Of a DNA stretch of 12,106 nucleotides, positions 1-7,196 are shown one piece after another. Numbering within the stretch: position 1 is the first letter of the stretch; each line of letters begins with the position of its first letter. The notes beneath the pieces are model-generated. The model was not told the origin of the DNA. It saw only the letters and a program-made list of their open reading frames with translations, and ran no database searches. Origin of the DNA: UBA2330 sp035443185 (GTDB lineage: Bacteria > Bacteroidota > Ignavibacteria > Tepidaquicellales > Tepidaquicellaceae); contig DAORRV010000095.1 in the NCBI GenBank assembly GCA_035443185.1, positions 1-12,106 on the forward strand, read 5' to 3'. Made by a program: the position numbers and the translations under genes.

Positions 1-27
1 AAAATTACAATAATAAATTTTAAATAA

Positions 28-873
28 TTGACCACACTAAATTTAAAACACATACTACCTTACATATTCATTTTATCCACAGTTATATTTTTCAGCAACG
101 AAAGTCTTTATTCTCAGAAAAAAACGGAAAGTGTTAAAACTGATGAATTTATTTTAATCACAGACAATCAGGGAAATATATTAGACGGTGATAAAAAAGA
201 CTGGACATATAATGACAAGTCTTACAATAAAATAAATGCAATTGAGAATTTATTTGTAAATCCTGTAAATGATACTAATCTCAAGAATCAACCTGATTGG
301 AAAATAGTAGATGAAATAATAGGAAATAAATTATTGTTGAAATGGAACACTCCAAAAGGTTTTACCTGTAAAGGTTTTGCAGTAGAAAGAATAGAAATCA
401 AACCGGACAGTTCTGAATCTGACTGGGTAGAGATCGATTATGTCAGAGGTGTAAAGACAGCTCCTACCACAAGCAAGTATTCATACATTGATAAAAAATT
501 AAAAGAAGGGAAATACAAATTCAGAATTAAGATGGATATGAATGACGGGACTTCAAAATATTTGAATTTAAATAAAGAAGTATTCTGGATGGAATTTCCA
601 ACTACTTTACAATTTTATCCGGTATACCCAAACCCGGTAAAAGAAAAATTTAATGTCAGATTTTTTCTCCCCTCGAATGATGAGATCAGTATATTTTTTA
701 TTAATGGAACTGATACTGTCTATGTAATGAAAAAAATAAAACTGGGTCAGGGATTTTATGAAAAATCTATAGATAAAAATACATTCAAATATTACAATGA
801 AGTAAAAAGAATTTATCTGACTAGAAAGAGTATGAGACGAAAAGAATATACAGGAGATATAAAATTTGAATAA
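28..873 (+). CDS. Secreted protein with fibronectin-III-like segment and T9SS C-terminal sorting domain
   Basis: This is a 281-residue exported protein of unknown specific function. The first ~30 residues form a signal peptide: a short polar start, a hydrophobic core (YIFILSTVIFF), then a region ending near SLYSQ. Residues ~90-190 look like a fibronectin-III-type fold, with a W-N-TPKGF-VER pattern and then YSYID..L.EGKY.FRIK, common in repeat-rich secreted proteins of Ignavibacteria-like bacteria. Residues 196-281 resemble a T9SS type-A sorting domain: the YPNPV motif at 200-204, beta-strand-like segments and a final IKFE. The C-terminal part, from the KNTFKYYNEV stretch on, is more diverged and basic than usual. 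If T9SS acts on it, the protein would be exported to the periplasm by Sec, moved across the outer membrane, and released or anchored. The start is TTG at 28: an in-frame TAA lies directly before it, and the next in-frame ATG falls inside the fold. No enzymatic motif is visible. Confidence 0.8.
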   Translation: MTTLNLKHILPYIFILSTVIFFSNESLYSQKKTESVKTDEFILITDNQGNILDGDKKDWTYNDKSYNKINAIENLFVNPVNDTNLKNQPDWKIVDEIIGNKLLLKWNTPKGFTCKGFAVERIEIKPDSSESDWVEIDYVRGVKTAPTTSKYSYIDKKLKEGKYKFRIKMDMNDGTSKYLNLNKEVFWMEFPTTLQFYPVYPNPVKEKFNVRFFLPSNDEISIFFINGTDTVYVMKKIKLGQGFYEKSIDKNTFKYYNEVKRIYLTRKSMRRKEYTGDIKFE

Positions 874-939
874 AAATTTTATTCAGACTTCAACATACCC
901 AAATAGAATTATCAAATTTAAATTTACAAAATTATAAAT

Positions 940-2298
940 ATGAAATATTATAACAGCGTACTTGATCTGATCGGCAACACTCCCCTTGTAAAACTCAACA
1001 ACATTACAAAAGGTCTGAAACCGACTGTACTTGCAAAGATGGAGTCATACAATCCCGGCGGTAGTGTAAAAGACAGGATCGGACTAAATATGATAGAAGC
1101 TGCAGAACGTGAAGGCAAGCTCAAACCGGGCGGCACTATAATCGAAGCTACGAGTGGAAATACAGGGATCGGAATTGCACTGGTAGCTGCGTTAAAAGGT
1201 TATAAGACAATTTTTGTAATGACAGAAAAAGCTTCCAGAGAAAAAAATAATTATCTCAAAGCACTAGGTGCCGAAGTGATAATTCAGCCGATGACTGCTA
1301 AGCATGGAGAACCCGATCACTATGTAACTGTAGCTGAAAGATTATCAAAGGAAATTCCAAATTCACTTTTTCTTTATCAATATGTAAATCCGGGAAATCC
1401 TGAAGCGCATTACAAAACTACAGGTCCCGAGATCTGGAATGATACAGAAGGAAAGATAACACACTTTGTATCCGGTGTCGGTACAGGCGGGACTATTTCC
1501 GGTACAGGGAAATATCTTAAAGAAAAAAATCCGGGTATTAAAGTAATCGGGGCAGATCCTTACGGTTCTATATTTAAAGTTGTAAAAGAAACCGGCAATA
1601 CACCTGAACCTATCCCCTATTTAATTGAAGGTATCGGTCAGGATGTGATGGTGGAGAATGTTCAGCTTCAGTACATTGATGAAATAGTTAATGTAAACGA
1701 TCTTGATTCTGTAGAAATGTGTAAAAGACTTGGAAAAGAAGAAGGAATATTCTGCGGCGGATCAACAGGGACGATAGCTTATGCTGCCGTTGAGCTTGCT
1801 AAAACCCTTGATGAAAATGCTGTTATAGTTTTTATAGTTTGTGATACAGGTGAAAGATATCTTTCTAAATATCATTCTGATGAATGGCTTAGAGAAAAGC
1901 GTCTGATGAATTCTGATTTCATTTCAACAGGGCAGGTATTCCTGACTAAGAAAACTGCTGGTGTGCCCGGACTTATTTCAGCGAAAAGTTCTGATAAATT
2001 ATTCGAAGCACTTGAGCTGATGGATAAATATAATCTCAGTACATTGCCTGTCATAGACGGATCTGATTGTGTTGGTTCTATTGCTGAGGAAAGTGTCATC
2101 GAAAAAGTTATGAATGACAGGAATGTATCAGGTAAACAAGTAAAAGATGTAATGGATAAAAAACTTCCGATAGTGGATTTTAATACCGAATTTCCGAAAG
2201 CACTTGAAATGCTTCAGAAAGACAGTACTATTCTTGTATCTCAGCACGGACAAATAAAAGGAATACTTACCAGATATGACGTTCTTGATTTTGTTTAA
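940..2298 (+). CDS. cbs: Cystathionine beta-synthase (PLP enzyme with C-terminal CBS-domain pair)
   Basis: This 452-residue cytosolic enzyme most likely condenses homocysteine with serine (or activated serine) to give cystathionine. Residues 1-~325 are a fold-type II PLP domain. K44, in NPGGSVKDR, is the Schiff-base lysine; TSGNTG at 71-76 contacts the substrate carboxylate; SGVGTGGT at 178-185 is the PLP-phosphate loop. Residues ~335-452 are two CBS domains, the second ending in GILTRYDVL; in family members these modulate activity or bind adenosyl ligands. The domain order and length match the bacterial CBS family rather than O-acetylserine sulfhydrylase, which lacks the CBS pair. No haem-binding N-terminal extension is present. 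The gamma-lyase-family gene lies 90 bases downstream on the same strand, which supports a transsulfuration role. The leader is A/T-rich with no Shine-Dalgarno. A cysteine synthase-like activity cannot be excluded from sequence alone. Confidence 0.93.
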   Translation: MKYYNSVLDLIGNTPLVKLNNITKGLKPTVLAKMESYNPGGSVKDRIGLNMIEAAEREGKLKPGGTIIEATSGNTGIGIALVAALKGYKTIFVMTEKASREKNNYLKALGAEVIIQPMTAKHGEPDHYVTVAERLSKEIPNSLFLYQYVNPGNPEAHYKTTGPEIWNDTEGKITHFVSGVGTGGTISGTGKYLKEKNPGIKVIGADPYGSIFKVVKETGNTPEPIPYLIEGIGQDVMVENVQLQYIDEIVNVNDLDSVEMCKRLGKEEGIFCGGSTGTIAYAAVELAKTLDENAVIVFIVCDTGERYLSKYHSDEWLREKRLMNSDFISTGQVFLTKKTAGVPGLISAKSSDKLFEALELMDKYNLSTLPVIDGSDCVGSIAEESVIEKVMNDRNVSGKQVKDVMDKKLPIVDFNTEFPKALEMLQKDSTILVSQHGQIKGILTRYDVLDFV

Positions 2299-2388
2299 TT
2301 TAAAACTGATTAAAAATTTTATTAAATATACGGTCAGGATTTTCATTTAAAATTTTTGAAAATACTTTTCGCTAAAAAAAACTAAATT

Positions 2389-3528
2389 ATGAAATTCGCA
2401 ACCAAACAGATTCACGCCGGTCAGCATCCGGAAGAAACTACAGGAGCTGTAATTACTCCCATCTTTCAGACCTCTACATATTCCAATAAAAAACTTGGTG
2501 ATTCAAAAGGATTTGATTACGGAAGGACAATTAATCCGACCCGATCAACTCTTGAAGCAAACCTTGCTGCACTTGAAAACGGGAAGTATGGATTTTGCTT
2601 TTCTTCAGGAATGGCAGCCGTACAGACTGTTATAAATTTATTTAAACCGGGTGATCATGTGATCTGTACTAATAATGTCTATGGCGGTACTTACCGTTTG
2701 TATGAACAGGTCATGAAAAATTACGGACTGGAGTTTTCGTATGTTGACACTTCTGACAATGAAGCACTGATCAATGCTATAAAACCAAATACAAAATTTA
2801 TTTATGTCGAAACTCCTACCAATCCAATGCTGAACATTACTGATCTCAAAAATTTAGGAGAGATTGGACGCGAGAAAAAAATCACAACATGCGTGGATAA
2901 TACTTTTATGAGTCCGTATTTTCAGAATCCACTGGACTTTGGGATCGACATAGTTTTACATAGTACAACTAAATATATTAACGGTCACAGTGATGTAATC
3001 GGCGGATGCCTTGTTACTTCAGACGAAACTATTGCCGAAACTTTTAAATTTTTGCAAAACTCAATTGGCTCTGTTCCTGCTCCTTTTGACTGCTGGCTGA
3101 TTCTGCGTTCAACAAAAACATTAGCACAGAGAATGAAAGCTCATAACGAGAATGCAGTTACTATTTGCAAAGTACTTTCTGAAAATTCAATGATCGAAAA
3201 ACTTTATTATCCGGGTTTGGAATCTCATCCACAGCACGAACTGGCAAAATCACAAATGTCAGGGTTTGGTGGGATCATTTCACTTGACGTCGGATCATAC
3301 GAAAAGGCAGTTGACTTCTGTAACGCTCTGGAAATTTTTCAGATCGCTGAATCGCTTGGAGGAGTTGAATCACTTGTCTGCCATCCTGTTTCTATGACAC
3401 ACGGTACTGTTCCGAAATATCTCAGAGAAGAATTCGGATTGACAGACGGACTTGTAAGATTATCAGTAGGTATAGAAGATATTGAAGATCTGTTAGCTGA
3501 TATCAATAATGCTCTGAGTAAATTATAA
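2389..3528 (+). CDS. Cystathionine gamma-lyase / gamma-synthase family PLP enzyme
   Basis: This 379-residue cytosolic enzyme belongs to the Cys/Met-metabolism PLP family (fold type I). Visible landmarks are YGRTINPTR at 44-52 (phosphate-contacting Tyr/Arg from the neighbouring subunit), SSGMAA at 72-77, the ETPTNP segment at 141-146, D170 (pyridine-nitrogen Asp in VDNTF), K195 in HSTTKYINGHSD (the Schiff-base lysine), and the C-terminal SLGGVESL...MTH...RLSVGIED block that binds the substrate carboxylate. Length and motif order match MetB, MetC, Cgl and MccB alike, so reaction direction cannot be read from sequence. Because cystathionine beta-synthase lies immediately upstream on the same strand, I favour cystathionine gamma-lyase (cystathionine to cysteine, 2-oxobutanoate and ammonia), as in the mccA-mccB pair of Bacillus. 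H2S production and gamma-synthase activity remain possible. The ATG follows an A-rich stretch without a Shine-Dalgarno. Confidence 0.9.
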   Translation: MKFATKQIHAGQHPEETTGAVITPIFQTSTYSNKKLGDSKGFDYGRTINPTRSTLEANLAALENGKYGFCFSSGMAAVQTVINLFKPGDHVICTNNVYGGTYRLYEQVMKNYGLEFSYVDTSDNEALINAIKPNTKFIYVETPTNPMLNITDLKNLGEIGREKKITTCVDNTFMSPYFQNPLDFGIDIVLHSTTKYINGHSDVIGGCLVTSDETIAETFKFLQNSIGSVPAPFDCWLILRSTKTLAQRMKAHNENAVTICKVLSENSMIEKLYYPGLESHPQHELAKSQMSGFGGIISLDVGSYEKAVDFCNALEIFQIAESLGGVESLVCHPVSMTHGTVPKYLREEFGLTDGLVRLSVGIEDIEDLLADINNALSKL

Positions 3529-3531
3529 TTA

Positions 3532-4380
3532 TTGCGAAGAATTTCCTTCATATTAATTCTGATCTTATTTTTTTATGTAAATAGTTTTTCTCAATATAGA
3601 TATAAGACCTCAGGTAAGGATAAAACGAAATACAGTGAAAAAAGTATTGACGTAAAATTATTCCGGACTTTTAATAATATTCACAGCTCTTTCATAAATT
3701 CAATGGTGAATATTACAAACGAATCTATAATACCAATATCAATTGCTGCACCTGTAGGAATGTACACTTTTGCAAGAATCAACAATAATAGTTACGACGA
3801 AAGCTCTGCCATATTGCTGGCTTTATCGGAGATCACGAATTTGTCGGTTACTCAAATAATTAAAGTCACAGTAAAAAGACCCAGACCATTCAGAACAATG
3901 AACAATGTATACTTATCAGATACTTTATCTGTAAAAGGTACTTATTCTTTTCCTTCCGGACATTCATCAGAAGCTTTTGCGATTGCTACTTCACTCACTT
4001 TGAGATATCCGGTTGAACCGGTTTTGATAGCTGGATTATACACCTATGCAGCAGTTGTATCACTTGGAAGAATTTACTGGGGGGTTCATTATCCTTCAGA
4101 TGTATTCACAGGAATGCTGATCGGAGCTGGCAGTGCTGCTCTTATTTATTCATTGAGAGCTCCTATTATCAAAGCTAAAAATGATCTGTTTAATCAGAGT
4201 GAAAGGACAGATTCATATAGTCCTGGAGTTGCTCCGGCTTCTATGTTTATTGCAATAGCAGCAGCAGATGTGATAAATCATTTTTTCAGAAATTCAAATA
4301 ATACCTTACTTCAAAAATCTAATGTATTTTTTGATGTCAACAAAGATGCAGGTAGGATAAATTATTCTGTGGGGTTTTAA
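3532..4380 (+). CDS. PAP2-family membrane/periplasmic phosphatase
   Basis: This 282-residue phosphatase of the type 2 phosphatidic acid phosphatase superfamily carries the complete three-part active site: KX6RP at K111-P119, PSGH at 141-144 and an SX2R-X5-H-X3-D signature at S177-D190 (R180, H186 nucleophile, D190). Family members dephosphorylate phosphatidate, undecaprenyl pyrophosphate, lipid A or similar substrates; which applies here is not visible. The N-terminus (MRRISFILILILFFY, then NSFSQ) is a signal peptide or anchor, and hydrophobic segments at ~66-82, ~93-110, ~145-157, ~161-178 and ~192-206 suit membrane association. The start is TTG at 3532. The preceding gene's TAA at 3526-3528 is in the same frame only one codon upstream, and the next in-frame ATG (codon 58) would remove the signal sequence. 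The 3-base spacing suggests co-transcription and possibly translational coupling with the transsulfuration gene, though no metabolic link is obvious. Confidence 0.88.
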   Translation: MRRISFILILILFFYVNSFSQYRYKTSGKDKTKYSEKSIDVKLFRTFNNIHSSFINSMVNITNESIIPISIAAPVGMYTFARINNNSYDESSAILLALSEITNLSVTQIIKVTVKRPRPFRTMNNVYLSDTLSVKGTYSFPSGHSSEAFAIATSLTLRYPVEPVLIAGLYTYAAVVSLGRIYWGVHYPSDVFTGMLIGAGSAALIYSLRAPIIKAKNDLFNQSERTDSYSPGVAPASMFIAIAAADVINHFFRNSNNTLLQKSNVFFDVNKDAGRINYSVGF

Positions 4381-4506
4381 TCAATTAAGAATTAAGAATT
4401 AGGAATTTGGAATATTGAATGATGAATTTTGTTATCACAATTAACCCGTAAATCGTAACCCGTAAATCGTAACTCGTAATTTTTAATTTTTAATTTTCAA
4501 TTAATT
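4381..4506. repeat. Heptamer-register repeat block between convergent genes
   Basis: The whole interval between the PAP2 and queE stop codons divides into 18 consecutive 7-base units in one register, grouped by type. The first group is tcaatta, agaatta, agaatta, ggaattt and related units (4381-4429). The middle group is acccgta/aatcgta alternating twice, then actcgta (4444-4478). The last group is attttta, attttta, attttca (4479-4499). The middle part also reads as five copies of cgtaaNN from 4448 to 4482. The left GAATT-rich arm and the right AATTTTTAA arm are imperfect inverted repeats, with several mismatches being G-U pairs if the plus strand is transcribed. It could therefore fold and serve as a shared 3' end for two converging transcripts. 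That function is inference; the periodicity is directly visible. Confidence 0.75.
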
Positions 4507-5237
4507 TAAACTCCTCTCTTGTTTCCCCAGGCAAGTATGTGAAGTCTGTCTGTATAATTGAAATTGTTCTTTTTGCAGACCTCTATTGTTTCTAATCTTT
4601 TACTGTTTAAATCTTCTGCTGTGATTCCTTCAGGCATTAAATATATATCACTGTCTTTAAACCCAACGGCAGACTGGATTTCCCTTATCTCTTTAATGTC
4701 CTTTTCAGATGTGAAAACAAATTTCCACTGGATGTCTATAAGATAGTTTTCTTTGAGAAGATTAAACTTTATAAAGGTCTCAAAATTTAATCTGTTCTTC
4801 TCATGCATTTTTTCATATTCCGTACCTAATGGAACAGAACTTTTTAGCTTTGGACTAACGCTGATCAATTCAGAATATTTTATAAAATCTCCAAAGTATG
4901 TACCATTAGTTTCAATTGTAATAAATGAATCAGGATTTGATTCTTTTAATTTTTGACAAAGATCTGACAGATCATTTGCATTCATCGTAGGTTCTCCGCC
5001 AGTTATTACAATATCACAGCACTTAATTTTTTTATATTCAGCAATTATGTCATCTAAGTTCAATTCCCCAAGATTCCGTAAGTCGTCAGGTTCCCAACTG
5101 GTATAATAAGTATCACATAGATTTCCGCCTGGAAATTTACACCTGAGATTACAGTGATTTGTTCTGATAAAAAAAGAAGGGCGACCGGCTCTTTTGCCTT
5201 CGCCCTGTATTGAATAAAATAACTCTGATATTTTCAT
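4506..5237 (-). CDS. queE: 7-carboxy-7-deazaguanine synthase (radical SAM)
   Basis: QueE is a radical-SAM enzyme that converts 6-carboxy-tetrahydropterin to 7-carboxy-7-deazaguanine, a step toward preQ0 and queuosine tRNA modification. This 243-residue protein opens with the family's SELFYSIQGEGKRAGRPSFF block (residues 4-23), followed by the cluster cysteines C29, C33 and C41, then CDTYYTSW, and the SAM-binding GGEP at 80-83. YLMPEG and the ending RLHILAWGNKRGV also match the family. The cysteine pattern is unusual: CX3CX7C rather than the common CX3CX2C, caused by a five-residue KFPGG-type insertion. The ATG directly follows the T-tract of a hairpin, so there is no leader space for a separate promoter or Shine-Dalgarno between them. 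queC, queD and queF are not in this window. A related radical-SAM activating enzyme is a less likely alternative. Confidence 0.88.
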   Translation of the reverse strand: MKISELFYSIQGEGKRAGRPSFFIRTNHCNLRCKFPGGNLCDTYYTSWEPDDLRNLGELNLDDIIAEYKKIKCCDIVITGGEPTMNANDLSDLCQKLKESNPDSFITIETNGTYFGDFIKYSELISVSPKLKSSVPLGTEYEKMHEKNRLNFETFIKFNLLKENYLIDIQWKFVFTSEKDIKEIREIQSAVGFKDSDIYLMPEGITAEDLNSKRLETIEVCKKNNFNYTDRLHILAWGNKRGV

Positions 5238-5266
5238 AAAAGAAAAGCGAATTTTTAATTCGCTTT
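5238..5266 (-). terminator. Hairpin with T-tract between the DUF3108 gene and queE
   Basis: On the minus strand a perfect 10-bp stem, AAAGCGAATT / AATTCGCTTT (5257-5266 and 5244-5253), closes a 3-base loop. TCTTTT follows and runs straight into the queE ATG at 5237. It lies 25 bases past the DUF3108 stop and has the form of an intrinsic terminator. Its position flush with the next start codon means it may be leaky, or may act as an mRNA 3'-end/processing element instead. Confidence 0.7.
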
Positions 5267-5291
5267 ATAAATTTATCTGAAATTTTTTAAA

Positions 5292-6104
5292 TTATTTTTT
5301 AGAATTAAGAGATCCTGCAAGTCCTGAATAAGCGCTGAGATCTGCATCTATAGATCCGATCACAACTTTCGTCTTTACTTTCACAGGCATCCTTCTTTCA
5401 TCATCTGTAAGCCAGACAATTATTGAACCTTCACTTTTAAATAATCCGCCTTCAGCAACTAACGGCTCTAGCTTTACACATCTAAATTCCCCTGCCGGTA
5501 CTTCTATAGTTTCTTTACCATAATATTTTACTTTCAGAGGATAAGTATTATCCTTATAAAAATTCTGAAGCAGAGTCTCGTCTCCTTCTTTCATTTTACT
5601 AAAATCCAGTGTTCTGAAAAAATAAAATGCACTCATTGCATCCTGTGTATATTCAGGAATATCAAATTCACCTTCAAATTTCTTTGGCTCTTTTTCACCG
5701 GTATAGGTTTTTGCTTTATGATTTTCCTGATCGAAAATGGCTTCAAAATCTCTCTGGTAATTCCCTTCCTTTATATGCTGTTCAAATCTCCACGGAAATA
5801 ATCCTTCTTTATCTACATAAGTTCTGTAAAAATCACGGACTTTATATACCCAGTCAAAACTGCCTGATGAATTCACAGTAAATCTAATATCATAACATTC
5901 TCTTCCGTTTATAGTCTGAAGATTAGGATCAATTTCCATTACGGCCGTCCCTGCATTTACGAATCCGTAATTTATTTCAAATGTTAATTTCTCACCGGTT
6001 GTAAATGCATCCTGTTCGATTGTTCTGAATTCATTATCCTGAGCATTTAAAAATACTGATGTGAATAAAAGAGTTATTAAGATTACTGATCTAATTATCT
6101 TCAT
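5292..6104 (-). CDS. DUF3108 family exported protein
   Basis: This 270-residue protein has a clear N-terminal signal peptide (MKIIRSVILITLLFTSVFLNA, cleavage near residue 21 or 22). The mature part matches what I know of DUF3108: a start around FTTGEKLTFEINYGFVNAGTAVMEI, a YKVRDFYRTYVD segment, a central YTQDAMSAFYFFRTLDF block, and the C-terminal VPAGEFRCVKLEPLV...VWLTDDERRMPVKVKTKV block. Together these suggest a beta-rich fold exposed to the periplasm or outer envelope. DUF3108 has no established biochemical activity and no catalytic motif is visible, so I assign no function. The gene sits between a GT9 glycosyltransferase gene (79 bases upstream) and queE, in an array read leftwards. A promoter candidate (6145-6174) lies upstream, and a terminator-like hairpin follows the stop. 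It starts at ATG with no Shine-Dalgarno. Confidence 0.85.
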   Translation of the reverse strand: MKIIRSVILITLLFTSVFLNAQDNEFRTIEQDAFTTGEKLTFEINYGFVNAGTAVMEIDPNLQTINGRECYDIRFTVNSSGSFDWVYKVRDFYRTYVDKEGLFPWRFEQHIKEGNYQRDFEAIFDQENHKAKTYTGEKEPKKFEGEFDIPEYTQDAMSAFYFFRTLDFSKMKEGDETLLQNFYKDNTYPLKVKYYGKETIEVPAGEFRCVKLEPLVAEGGLFKSEGSIIVWLTDDERRMPVKVKTKVVIGSIDADLSAYSGLAGSLNSKK

Positions 6105-6144
6105 TATAATTATTTAAATTTAATTTTATAAACAAAATCTTTAA

Positions 6145-6174
6145 CAACGTTACTCAATTATTGTTCTGTACAAA
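6145..6174 (-). promoter_or_regulatory. Candidate Bacteroidota-type promoter for the DUF3108 gene
   Basis: On the minus strand, TTTG (6171-6174) is followed after 18 bases by TAACGTTG (6145-6152). This resembles the Bacteroidota -33 TTG(TTTG) / -7 TAnnTTTG promoter with one mismatch in the -7 element. It starts ~40 bases upstream of the ATG. The region is AT-rich, so chance matches are possible. Confidence 0.35.
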
Positions 6175-6183
6175 TTAAAAAAT

Positions 6184-7179
6184 TTAAATCAATTTTTTAA
6201 CTGCATTAATTATTTCATTTGTATCAATTTCACTCAGATCATCTTTAGAAGATTCAGGTGAAATAATTATAACATCTTTTCCAAGAGGTTTCCACCTGCC
6301 TGCATGCATTGGTTTTTCATTTGGATAAAAGCCAATGATCTTTTTATTGAGAGCACCAGCAATATGAATAGGTCCGGTAGAGTTAGAAATAAAGAGACTG
6401 CATTCATTAATCAGTATCAGCATTTCTCCAAGGTCAAGCTTTCCACATAGATTTACAACCGATTTTTCTATTCCGGATCCATTGATTAACTTTTCAGCCA
6501 GTTCATTTTCGCTTTGCAAACCAGTAAATACTATTTTAATATTTCTATACTCACTACTGAACATATTTATAAATTCAATAAAATTTTCTGCAGGCAGATC
6601 CTTTGCAGAACCTCCGCTGCCCGGATGTATGATTATATAAGTATCCGAAAGTTCCAGATTAAACTCTGAAAGTTTTTGATCCAGTCTTAACTTTTTTGAT
6701 TCTTCTATTTTAAATTTTCCAAACTCTGAACTACATTCTTCGTCAAAAAAACTTTTTATCATTAGTAAGTTAAGTTCTGACTCATGGAGATCTGAGCGTT
6801 TTCTGTGAACATGGACTTTACAATTATACAAAAATGAGAACCACCTGTAAGCCGTACCTATCCTGTATCTTATCCCCAGCCGGTACAGCATTGATGCAAG
6901 TTTATAATCAGGTTTCACATTTATTGCCAGGTCAATATTTTTAGATCTGATAATTTCTGACAGAATATCCTTATCTTCTTCATTATTAATATAAATGATT
7001 TCATCAATACCTTCATAACAATCCAGAATATCCTTTAAGTAAACTTTTACAAGGAAAAAAATTTTAGATTCGGGAAAGATCTTTTTAAGACACGATAACA
7101 AAGGTAAAGTAAGTATAACGTCTCCGAGTCTGTCAGTTCTCGTAACTAAAATATTTTTAACTTTGTCTTTTTCGATCAT
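6184..7179 (-). CDS. Glycosyltransferase family 9 (heptosyltransferase-like)
   Basis: This 331-residue protein resembles the ADP-heptose:LPS heptosyltransferases (GT9, GT-B fold). The N-terminal domain begins with NILVTRTDRLGDVILTLP; the RLGD segment (17-20) includes the conserved catalytic-type Asp, D20. The C-terminal donor-binding domain has IIIHPGSGGSAKDLP (~182-196), FTG (~218-220), NLCGKLDLGEM (~243-253) and SNSTGPIHIAGAL (265-277). Family members add heptose or a related sugar to the lipopolysaccharide inner core at the cytoplasmic face of the inner membrane; the actual sugar and acceptor are not visible. There is no signal peptide, as expected. The gene starts 17 bases after the stop of the Lon-domain gene on the same strand, so the two are likely co-transcribed. 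It is somewhat shorter than typical enterobacterial WaaC/WaaF proteins but appears complete. Confidence 0.85.
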   Translation of the reverse strand: MIEKDKVKNILVTRTDRLGDVILTLPLLSCLKKIFPESKIFFLVKVYLKDILDCYEGIDEIIYINNEEDKDILSEIIRSKNIDLAINVKPDYKLASMLYRLGIRYRIGTAYRWFSFLYNCKVHVHRKRSDLHESELNLLMIKSFFDEECSSEFGKFKIEESKKLRLDQKLSEFNLELSDTYIIIHPGSGGSAKDLPAENFIEFINMFSSEYRNIKIVFTGLQSENELAEKLINGSGIEKSVVNLCGKLDLGEMLILINECSLFISNSTGPIHIAGALNKKIIGFYPNEKPMHAGRWKPLGKDVIIISPESSKDDLSEIDTNEIINAVKKLI

Positions 7180-7196
7180 AAATATAAAATCAGAAT

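Noticed and set aside
874..939. SAM-type riboswitch before cystathionine beta-synthase
   Set aside because: The gap is only 66 bases, AT-rich, and shows no multi-helix structure.
2299..2388. Terminator or promoter between the two transsulfuration genes
   Set aside because: The 90-base gap is AT-rich with no stable stem and no clear promoter match; co-transcription is the simpler reading.
3526..3534. Read-through fusion of the gamma-lyase-family enzyme with the PAP2 phosphatase
   Set aside because: Both share a frame, but the TAA is intact. The second protein starts with its own signal peptide, and a cytosolic-to-envelope fusion makes no sense.
4443..4482. CRISPR-like array or direct-repeat operator
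   Set aside because: Units are only 7 or 14 bases with no spacers and belong to a longer heptamer series; no cas genes are nearby.
5238..5291. preQ1 riboswitch upstream of queE
   Set aside because: The leader holds a simple hairpin plus T-tract; the C-rich loop and A-rich tail of known preQ1 classes are not recognisable.
5627..5881. Rightward open frame of 84 codons opposite the DUF3108 gene
   Set aside because: It is fully inside a conserved coding gene and has no family features or plausible leader.
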